DNA of 51,891 nucleotides from positions 1 through 51,891 of the forward strand of contig JAQMWT010000243.1 of NCBI GenBank assembly GCA_029834535.1, in the 5' to 3' direction. Every line of letters begins with the position of its first letter. Within the stretch, counting starts at the first letter, position 1. Origin of the DNA: Chrysophaeum taylorii. Taxonomy: Eukaryota; Sar; Pelagophyceae; Pelagomonadales; Pelagomonadaceae. Of this stretch, positions 21,110-28,843 are shown piece by piece. A program made the translations under genes and the position numbers. The notes under the pieces are model-generated. The model did not search any database and had not been told where the DNA came from. It saw only the letters and a list, made by a program, of their open reading frames with translations.

Positions 21110-22042
21110 CTAGAGGCAAGCGCAAGAAACTATGGGCTCCACGTGGACTAACCATAGTAACAGCGTCCTGAGCAGCGGCGTCAAACGCAAGTTATGATAA
21201 CCCCATCGAATATCAATGCACGTCCGCCAACGGCGCATGGCAAGAAAAGCCAAAGCATCATCTTGACGAATATTCGGCCAACTGTCATTGACCAGCTGAT
21301 CATTGAGCTGACGCAAGTCAACGGCAGCACGAAAAGCATTCGACGTCCCGGCCTCGGCTCCCTTCTTAGGCAGCATCAGTACAGGAAATCCCCACGGAGA
21401 GTTCGCCGGTCGGATGACTCCATCGCGACACCACTCAGTGATCTGCTTTCTGAGACACTCGAGCTTTGCTGGCGTCAACCTATAAGGCGTCATCTTGATC
21501 GGTCGTGGGTTTGCGTCTTTAAAGCGTAGAGAAACCGGTGGCGAGTCCACGGGTCTCATAATCGGATCAAAGAAAGCCCACGCGTATTGCACGCAATGGC
21601 TCAACATCATCTTCGCATCATCATCCAGATGCGGGTTGTCGGGAATTCCTATATCTCGAACAACCTTCTCAATTTCCTTCGTCGGAATTCCGACTTTCAT
21701 CGCATCATTGTCCTTGACGTGCTCGGGAATCTGCGGTAACGGTACACCGTCCGCATCGCGCGGCGCATCCTTCCATGGCACATCGAACTTTTCTTCGTAT
21801 TTGAACCTCACCTCAGGGTGGCTCTTATTGATCTTTTCACCTTTGACGCGCACATTCGGCTCGCTCCTTACTTTCGGCTCCTGTTCAGGTTCAGGATCCG
21901 GCGGAACGTCCACTTTTGATTGTCGGGGGGCCCAGCAGAAAAAAGCATGAGCCGTCCCCGGCGCATCTGTTGGAAGCGGAAGCATAGGAACTTCTGGCGG
22001 TTCCCATTTAGTGGGATCCTGGAGATCATCCTTGACACCCAC
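21110..22042 (-). pseudogene. Ty3/gypsy RT N-terminal part
   Basis: A spacer rich in Pro, Glu and Lys (PPDPEPEQEPKVRSEPNVRV) leads into RT: NPRPIKMTPYRLTPAKLECL, WCRDGVIRPANSPWGFPVLM, FRAAVDLRQLNDQLVND and WRTCIDIRWGYHNLRLTP. RT continues across a short frame change to FLRLPLGVK and, after a 1-nt change at about 21095, AGALFCKQMASDL. The segment follows the methyltransferase region without a stop on conceptual joining. The local start at 22042 is a GTG inside the polyprotein. Confidence 0.9.
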
Positions 22043-22049
22043 TTAACGA

Positions 22050-23060
22050 CACGAGTACGCGTATTTAACAGCGGAATCTCTACGTGACGAAAGGTGGTGT
22101 CGGAGATTCGCAAATACTGCTCAAAGGATCGATCTGTCGGGCTCAACGCGGTCGGCAGGACTTCACCACTTTGGCGGAAACCTCTGGTCACGGAGTTGTG
22201 CAGATCGACTGCTAAAATCGCAAGAGTATCTGGAGGGACGACAGATGCTAAATTTGAACAATCTGTCTTAGACAAGCTAGCCCAATCATGATCCACCGGC
22301 ATCGTGAGCAACTCGGCCGTCATCTTGAGAGTCAAAGGCTGAGTGTCCGAGCGATGCGGTCCCAAACGAAGAGGAACCCGCGTAACGGTGTAAGCCGTAT
22401 CTGTTGCTTCTCGGGACGAGCCAAGATTATTCAGCTGGAGAAGGTGGCGTTCATGAGCATAACCTAAAGCTGCAGCAAATTTTGTTGCATGTTCACACAT
22501 GTCTTCGGAGCCTCTTGCAAGTGCAGTGGGTGACTGGAAACCAACAATCGCACGAGAGCTCATCAGATATCATGAAAATTGACGACGTACACGTAAGGGT
22601 GTAAGCGCGCTATATACGAAATAATGGACGCCTCCTGTTCAATCAGCCACATCATGAAGCCAGCCATCTTGCACAACTTCATCGTCCAGTTAGTGGCCGT
22701 AACACCCTTGCCAACATCTCTGGATGTCAAGTTGCAGAGTGCGGAATGAACGCAGGGCGGAGACGCTATACACATCGACGATGACCATTCCGCTTCAGGC
22801 AAATAAGCCTTGATCAACCGGAGGGTCGAGTCATATCGTCCACAGAGCGTGTGCTGGACCACAGGTATCTTCGGAAAATTCTTCTGATGAACCTTGTTGG
22901 CAGCTGTTGACGAGTCAAGAGCAAGGACGACTCGAAACGACGTCCCGCACAACTCGTTCGCTCGTTGCAGTCCTAAAGTACTTCCTCCGGCGCCGCTGAA
23001 GAGCATCACAACCTTGCGATACGTGATCGGCACCCAGTGGACCTTTTCAAACCTTCGGCG
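22050..23060 (-). pseudogene. Second cytosine-5 DNA methyltransferase, between protease and RT of the gypsy element
   Basis: Motif I is VVMLFSGAGGSTLGLQ (about 23009-22960). Motif II is VVLALDSSTAANK followed by QKNFPKIPVV. Motif IV is CIASPPCVHSALCN with the catalytic Cys at about 22750. A WLIEQE segment may stand for the ENV box. After a frame change at about 22565 follow FAAALGYAHERHLLQLNNLG and SSREATDTAYTVTRVP, where motif VIII should be but with the QxRxR residues altered. I see no clear motif X. It is therefore shorter and more divergent than the copia-borne enzyme, and its PPC box is better preserved. It lies exactly between protease and RT, in the same orientation, so it belongs to the pol polyprotein. 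Confidence 0.83.
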
Positions 23061-23193
23061 AATCTCGCCTTCTGTAACTTCTCGGCATTTCTTTTCCTCC
23101 TCGTCAGTTCGTCGGTCGAAATCGTCGTTACCGAGCGATTCTTGACGAGAATCTTCTTCTTATCGGCAGAAGGAGACGCCTTCTGCACTGAGC

Positions 23194-23523
23194 TCAAAGC
23201 ATCAGCTCAGGAGCCGCATTGCCTTGAGTAAGATGGCTTGCGACCGAAACAGTGAATGATAGGTTAGCCTTGTTAGATTCGGCTTCACCATCCTTCGTTA
23301 AATCGTCGACCGTCTCAGCATTCAGCTCGTCATCAAAACGAACAATATCGCCCAAAGCAAGGACTTCACCTTGAGTGATCACGGTCGGCACATCCTGGGT
23401 AGAAGATATCGCCACTCGAGCTGCGAACTTATCATGATCCTCAGGAGAAGAACACATTCCTTCGACTACCCCGAGTTGCTCGTACCCAGAAGACGTAGCA
23501 ACGAAAACTTGCCCAGTTTCCAC
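23194..23523 (-). pseudogene. Linker between protease and methyltransferase
   Basis: An acidic segment (ETGQVFVATSSGYEQLGVVEG, AETVDDLTKDGEAES) joins the protease frame at about 23525 by a one-base shift. A basic Lys/Arg-rich stretch follows in a third frame (TRRKRNAEKLQKARFAEG, about 23110-23050) just before the methyltransferase. GYEQLGVVEGMC and QGEVLALGDIVRF resemble the protein stretch that commonly follows gypsy proteases. No further function is assigned. Confidence 0.55.
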
Positions 23524-24472
23524 GGGCTCTGAAAGCGACTGGCACGCAGTAGGTGCGCCCAGGCTCGACCTTCATCGTGCGCGCAGCATAGGCTATCACT
23601 TCATAAGCATCGCTGTTCGAACTTTGAGAAGGCGTAACTGGAGGAACTTCCCAAGTCGTCGAAGCTCCCGCTCGTTTCGGCGGTGGACGCTGGAGGTCTT
23701 CAATCTTGCACAAGCGAGCGTAGACTCGGTTCTCAACTGTGCTCAGGCTTTGTTGCATCGCATGGTGCTGTTGCCCATAAACCTGAACTACCACGGGATT
23801 GCTCTCGTCATAAGTTGTTCTGAACGTCAAAATCGGAGAATCTACTCGTCGATCCTGCACCTTTAACTTCTTGCGCCCGTAAGCGACTTGTGTGCGTAGA
23901 AACGCAATGCGATTCCGCGGGTAGTCCACTATGGCTCCAAACACCCGAATATCGCGCGCTCCCAGCAAAAATAGATGATTAGTATCGGCCACAATGGAAC
24001 GGCCACGTCGTCCGCAAGCGCAATCCGCAATGCAACCCATTTGTGGATAGTCGTCTTGTTCAATCCTGACCCACAAAGTGCGCTCGACTGGAAGATCGCC
24101 CCGGTCAAGGATGATGCTATCCTTTTCCAGTTTTTCAACCATCCCACGACAAATATAAGAGACATCAGCCATTCCATCCACGCCTAAAGTCGTTGCAAAC
24201 TTCGGCCCGTCTCGTCGTCTATAAATATGACCCACTATAAACGTAAGGGTACCAGGGTCCAGGCAACCGATGAGGTCTTGCTCGATCTTTTCCCCATCGC
24301 TCGGCGACAGTGCAGTGTGATGACATCGTATCTCCGGTTTCGCATCGCCCGGAATCTGCATCGTCACCGCTGCAATATCTGGCGTACTACATCTCGCCGC
24401 TGAATCTATATTGGCGCTCGCCGCTTCGGCTGCTTCTTCGTTCCCCAGTTTCGCTGACAACAAATTTGACAC
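23441..24472 (-). pseudogene. Gypsy aspartic protease-like domain
   Basis: The retropepsin fold signature is present but modified. TLGVDGMADVSYICRGMVEKL occupies the active-site position (about 24190), where DTGA or DSGA is usual; here it reads D-G-M-A. The flap and second half follow (HLFLLGARDIRVFGAIVD, resembling the LLG...DWL box). The C-terminal part (RAGASTTWEVPPVTPSQ, VIAYAARTMKVEPGRTYCVPV) is a linker. The frame equals that of the upstream RS-rich ORF, from which it is separated by TGA 24476-24478; the local GTG start is unlikely to be used. Confidence 0.7.
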
Positions 24473-24475
24473 TTC

Positions 24476-25388
24476 TCAATCGGAGGCACATATCTCCTCC
24501 TTTATCTCTGGTAATCGTTTCTCGTCCAACAAATCGGACATTCCCGTCAACTTCTCCTCCATCGGCGCCGCTGTGGTCTGCTCTGCTGCGACTAAAACGG
24601 TATCGGCTAAAACATCGGCTAAAACGGTCTCGGGGGGCCCCGTAGACGTCGTCCCCGACGTCAACTCAAAAGGTCTAACGTCATCATCGTGAACTGCCCT
24701 GCAAGACATGCACATTGACGAATGGGGGGACACTGGAACCTGCGGCATGGGTTCGTCGGTCTCCGAATCTGAGTCTCCCCAGTAGTGCGGAGAATCCCAA
24801 GTAGCATCTGACATTGCTTCCACATACGATGTAGAAGGCCACCGAACGATCCGAGCGTTGGTGGTATGTTGCTCCTGTTGCAAACGATGGCTGCTCGTCA
24901 CAGCGACATCGGCAACATCATCGGAGACTCGGGCAGGGCGCGCCGTCGGGTAAAAGACAACCCCCGACATTGGCGGCGCGTCGCATAAAGATTGGAACGC
25001 GAAAGATGCGCTCGAATGTCCCGAACTATCCTGATATCTGCCTCCGTCATACTCGTCATCGTGATGTCGATGACGTCGGCGCCGGCGCGAATTGCGACTA
25101 GAGCTCCGGTGACGGCAAGGACTCGGGCTGTCTTGAGCAGTATAGGCTTTTCGATTAGGGCTCTGGCTTCGATGTCGGCGTGACGATCGTCTAGAAGGTG
25201 ATCGTCCGTCTCGCTGTCGTGTAGAAAACGACGTAGTATCCTTGATGCTTCTGACCTCGCTCACCATGGTCGCCATTGTGGTTCCAAGATCGGTGAGGGC
25301 CGTTTGAATTTCATTAGAAGGCTCCGATCCGTGCGTGGCGTTCGCATGAGATGCATCATCACGCTTCGCCCAATCGGACCGCGATATG
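24476..25388 (-). CDS. RS-rich ORF between Gag and protease of the gypsy element
   Basis: The frame is open directly after the Gag stop TAG (25391-25393) and runs to TGA 24476-24478. An ATG at 25276 could start a 266-aa protein. Its first 60 residues are an arginine-serine domain (RDGRSPSRRSSRRHRSQSPN, RHRSSSRNSRRRRRHRHH), as in SR splicing factors and in RNA-binding nucleocapsids. The rest is acidic, with SDSETDEPMP and a CMSC pair. It may replace the zinc-knuckle nucleocapsid that I do not find in Gag in CCHC form. It could be made by stop readthrough or internal initiation. Confidence 0.6.
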
Positions 25389-25390
25389 GG

Positions 25391-27013
25391 CTACTTCTTC
25401 TGCTCACGAATTCGCTTCCACATCGCACAGCAGTAACGATCCGGATCGCGGTTGCAAACTACGCGATTTCCGTGTTCATCTTCATCATGGGTGGTCCAGA
25501 AGAACCCACAGTGCGGGCACGTTCTCTTGCCCCACAAACAAGGATCTCGTAAAATCAGCGGATCCGTATTCCCTGACGGTTTATCCGCATCTTGCTTGAC
25601 TTGTTGATCGGAGGCCATAGCTCGACCTCCCCGCCCTCGCGGCGGTTTGTTCGATTTCCGATTAGGTGGGCCTTGGTCCTTCTCCTCCTCCATCAACTTC
25701 CGTAAGTCGTTCTCGAGCCGCGTAATAAGCGCTACCATCGACTTTGAAGTCACGTAACTATCCGGATGTCCGCTCCTCATAGTCCGCACACGGGTCCTCA
25801 ACTCCTTGGACGTCAGTCCACTGATAAGCTGGTCGAGGATATCGACATCATCCATCGTGCGGATGGACACGGAACAAAACTCCAAGGCTTCAGATTGGAA
25901 TCGGGTACAGTACGTTTGGACGTGCCGCTCCCCAGACTTCTTCGGAACTGAAGCCTGGGTGACCTTCCGCAGCTTGTCAAGCAGCTCCTGCTGCGTGCGT
26001 GGAGGTCGGCAAGTCGATCTAAAATAATCCAAAATCTTGTCGCAATACGTCTTGTTAAGACGACGGATACGACGAACCGAGACTCCATGCTCTTCGTCGT
26101 CAATATCTAATTTCAAGTAAAACGATGGACCGTGTGGTAGCTCATCGCAGAGCTCCTCGTATTTCTGCAAGTGCTCCTCGAAAATTGGTGCAACGGTGTC
26201 CCGTAGATGCACAGGTAGTAAGTAACGTAATTTCTCGACCGAGTAATGGTCATCTGCTAAAGTATGCATCATCGCCGCCGAATCCAAATTGAATTGCCGT
26301 TGGTCTCGGCCGTCGATGGCGAGTTTGAAGTTATCAGGCTTCAAACTGGAAGTGGGTCGATGGGATCGGCTCAAGTTGCCCTTTTCGAAGGCGTTGGCAA
26401 CCGTCTGCGATATTCCCCGCGATAATTCCCGTAAAATTTTCGTACTTGCATTCTCAATGTCCGCCCTACCCTCATTCTCCGTATCGACTCGGGGCGGAGG
26501 TTCATTCCCCGTTTCAGTGTTCCTTTCCGGTTCGGGTCGACTCACGGGTCGTTCGCGGCTACTCTCCCGACGCGTACGTTCGGCTAACAATTCATCTCGT
26601 TCACGACGAAATCGTTCAACCTCTTCGCGTAGGGTCTTCGAGGTCTCGATCTCTTGCTGTAATGCATCATTGAGCATATCAACTTCTCGTCGAGCCGTTT
26701 CCTCTTTCGATTCAGCCCTTTCACGAGCAAAAAGCTCAGCTAATCGTTCATTTTCGCGGCGTCTCTGCTCGAGGTCTTCACGAAGTCGACTTCGGGCTGC
26801 AGATCCGCGCTCAATAGTAACACGCTCGCCACGATCCGGAGTCGTTGGACTCAACGGCGGGAAAATGGCAGCATCCGGAGGTACATCAGGGGGCACGTCA
26901 GCAACGTCGACTGCCTTGGCCTCTCCTAATTCACCTTCCTCGCGGCCTATCTCAGGGGCGGCGGGAAGAACTGGTGGAGATTCTTCCTCACGCACGTCTG
27001 CGTTTATCTCCAT
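25391..27013 (-). CDS. Ty3/gypsy Gag polyprotein
   Basis: I place the start at ATG 27013 (MEINADVREEESPP), because the frame upstream of it opens only with GTG. About 540 aa. Residues ~50-160 are a long charged coiled coil (RLREDLEQRRRENERLAELF, REEVERFRRERDELLAERTR). The capsid-like middle reads PVHLRDTVAPIFEEHLQKYE, KTYCDKILDYFRSTCRPP and YCTRFQSEALEFCSVSIR, matching the helical Gag fold. The tail is basic (NRKSNKPPRGRGGRAM) and ends in an unusual Cys/His cluster: CPHCGFFWTTHDEDEH, then CNRDPDRYCC. That is not the standard CCHC knuckle. The frame is intact over its whole length. It ends in TAG at 25391-25393, with an open frame following. Confidence 0.85.
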   Translation of the reverse strand: MEINADVREEESPPVLPAAPEIGREEGELGEAKAVDVADVPPDVPPDAAIFPPLSPTTPDRGERVTIERGSAARSRLREDLEQRRRENERLAELFARERAESKEETARREVDMLNDALQQEIETSKTLREEVERFRRERDELLAERTRRESSRERPVSRPEPERNTETGNEPPPRVDTENEGRADIENASTKILRELSRGISQTVANAFEKGNLSRSHRPTSSLKPDNFKLAIDGRDQRQFNLDSAAMMHTLADDHYSVEKLRYLLPVHLRDTVAPIFEEHLQKYEELCDELPHGPSFYLKLDIDDEEHGVSVRRIRRLNKTYCDKILDYFRSTCRPPRTQQELLDKLRKVTQASVPKKSGERHVQTYCTRFQSEALEFCSVSIRTMDDVDILDQLISGLTSKELRTRVRTMRSGHPDSYVTSKSMVALITRLENDLRKLMEEEKDQGPPNRKSNKPPRGRGGRAMASDQQVKQDADKPSGNTDPLILRDPCLWGKRTCPHCGFFWTTHDEDEHGNRVVCNRDPDRYCCAMWKRIREQKK

Positions 27014-27444
27014 ACCGTATAAAATATCGATCAAGAATCTCGAAACACGTCCGGATCCGATCACTCGAAGTTATTCACGTTGATTCCAATAACGCTATCT
27101 GTCGCTGTAAAAACAGCACTCACGGAATTCCAATCCGCTGGCAATTCAAAAATGCCCGTGGGTAGCGATCCCACTCGCTAAACAGCTTCCACCGTTCAGC
27201 TATACCAAAATCAATTCCCGGGAGAATGCGCTGCGATTTCCAACTCGCACGCGTGTTCGTCGTCACTCGGATCGTACGAACACAAACAACGTTCGCGTAT
27301 ATTCTCAACGCAAACCGGTCCAATGGAGCTCCGTGTGCTTGATCAGGGCGCACGTGCAAATCCGGACCTCGTAATACAACACGTACGGCAGCACTCGCTC
27401 GTCGGCGACCGATGTAGTCGCACGATCTCGTGTACTCCACCACG
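27014..27444 (-). other. 5' leader of the gypsy element
   Basis: Lies between the 70-bp LTR-end block and the Gag ATG. No gene. On the minus strand a TGGTGGAGTACACGAG segment starts a few bases after the block (27440-27425), in the place of a tRNA primer-binding site; I cannot name the tRNA. Confidence 0.4.
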
Positions 27445-27514
27445 TATGGCGGCACAGAAAAAAACTTCCCGACCCCCGGGTGACAAAGGGGGTACTCACC
27501 GACTCGTCCGTGAC
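27445..27514 (-). repeat. 70-bp block matching the other end of the gypsy element (truncated 5' LTR)
   Basis: Near-identical to 17814-17883, with a 1-2 base length difference in the A-run. Beyond 27515 the two loci diverge, so only the last ~70 bp of the 5' LTR seems to remain. Confidence 0.55.
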
Positions 27515-27566
27515 CGAGAACATTAAACATGTCTCTTTATTAGATAACATTTTGTCAAGTCTTCAA

Positions 27567-28013
27567 ATGCATCAGAACACCATAATACCGACCTCGGCTG
27601 TATTTGTCCATATCATTTCTCGGTCGCTTATCTCGTATATTGGACAGCTCCCTCCAGATACGTATAATGAGGCACAGCGAGTTCAAATCGACGCAGCAGC
27701 TCATCACCTCCACACAGCTATGTCTGATGCACATGATCGTGTTATTCCTGCATTGGATATACACGCTCTTACACCAGATGCTGCTATGTCTTTCCTTTCG
27801 TCTGTCATGTCACCCCTGGTCACCTTGAGTGATGCAATGACTACGCACAATACCAACACTGCTAACGACCTATCCTCCGGTTATCATAATTCGTCTTCTC
27901 CAGAGTTAAAGGAACTGGACGATAATAGCGAGGATGAATTGGACCTCACATCTGATGTTGTGGATACCGATACAGCTTCTTTGCGCATAATCACAACACG
28001 CTCGACATCATAA
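27567..28013 (+). CDS. Unrecognised acidic ORF on the plus strand, 148 aa
   Basis: Starts at ATG 27567 (the frame is open from the LTR block at 27480) and ends at TAA 28011-28013. Helical, moderately hydrophobic N-terminus (SAVFVHIISRSLISYIGQLP, DAHDRVIPALDIHALTPD), acidic C-terminus (KELDDNSEDELDLTSDVVDT). No recognised domain. It could be the N-terminal part of a Gag-like protein, or a small host-derived gene caught between elements. It lies in opposite orientation to both neighbours. Confidence 0.4.
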   Translation: MHQNTIIPTSAVFVHIISRSLISYIGQLPPDTYNEAQRVQIDAAAHHLHTAMSDAHDRVIPALDIHALTPDAAMSFLSSVMSPLVTLSDAMTTHNTNTANDLSSGYHNSSSPELKELDDNSEDELDLTSDVVDTDTASLRIITTRSTS

Positions 28014-28535
28014 TTAATTTGCCCTGTTCTGTTGTTGTTTGTTCCACTGTTCACTGTTCTCATGTATATTTCGCAAGTTCCGCTTCAAGAACGTCGGAAA
28101 TGCATAAACCATTTTCACACGTTGAGGGGGTCCAGAGAGCTACACTATTATGTGTGCGACACTGGAACATTTCACACCTATCTCTACACGAGGGTTTTCT
28201 CTCCGTAATGCGGCTTTCCCTCGTTCCTCCTGTCCTTCCTTCCTTACCCTTCCGCAATTATATTTTCATGACTATGAAGAACCCAGTATGAAGCTCTTTT
28301 CCAACATGGAGTAAGCCTCCGGGTGCGTACCGTCAGGTACGGGGTTTTCTGTTTAATTAACAGAGGCTTCGTTCCTCGTTGTCAGTGTAAACGCTTCAAT
28401 GGGACCTAATGTCCTTAAGGAGTTAGGGCTTAAATCCCTACCTTGTGTAGTAGCATGTGGCAAGCGGAATGGTCTGTACACGCCTAAGACTGCACGCAGT
28501 CTCTACCATGTACCCGGAGAGGGTCAAATTTCTCC
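28014..28535. other. Non-coding interval with structured repeat at 28313-28369
   Basis: No ORF with support. It contains AAGCCTC (28313-28319) pairing with GAGGCTT (28363-28369). Enclosed are CGTACC-GTCA-GGTACG (28326-28341) and CTGTT-TAATT-AACAG (28349-28363). On the minus strand it lies a few hundred bases after an LTR, where leader or packaging structures of LTR elements sit. Confidence 0.5.
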
Positions 28536-28648
28536 AACTTCAGGAGATTGCTCTTTTCTGGAAATCCTGATCCTTTGTCCGAGACGTCGATCGAGATCGA
28601 TGTCTTTCGGAGGACGTTTCTCTACCAGTACCGGACTGGGTCCTTACC
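28536..28648 (-). repeat. Leader sequence shared with 38142-38254
   Basis: About 113 bp directly after the LTR on the minus strand, closely matching the segment after the LTR at 38255-38374. It contains GACATCGATCTCGATCGACG and TCCGGTACTGGTAGAGAAAC. Conservation next to two LTRs suggests leader or primer-binding region; no tRNA match is claimed. Confidence 0.6.
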
Positions 28649-28843
28649 TAGAGAACAGTAAAAATCACTGTGCCTCTGGTAGAGAATGGTGGCAGTGGTC
28701 GTGCTGCCTTTCGTCCTGTCCTCTAGCGACACAAAGAGCAGCACGGTGTGCGACACAGCGATTTAGTGGTTTTAAGTGTGGAGTGATGAGGTTAAGGGGA
28801 AAGGGGGGGGGGTTCCTAACCCTAAATGGAATTTCTATCTCTA
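28649..28843 (-). repeat. LTR, TAGAGATA family, inserted in a methyltransferase-like ORF
   Basis: 195 bp with TAGAGATAGAAATTCC at the start and TGTTCTCTA at the end (minus strand); very similar to 5911-6103. The minus-strand coding sequence on its right is cut off at its edge, and the conserved pre-LTR motif is missing. Both fit a 5' LTR of a different element that landed in the ORF. Confidence 0.65.
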
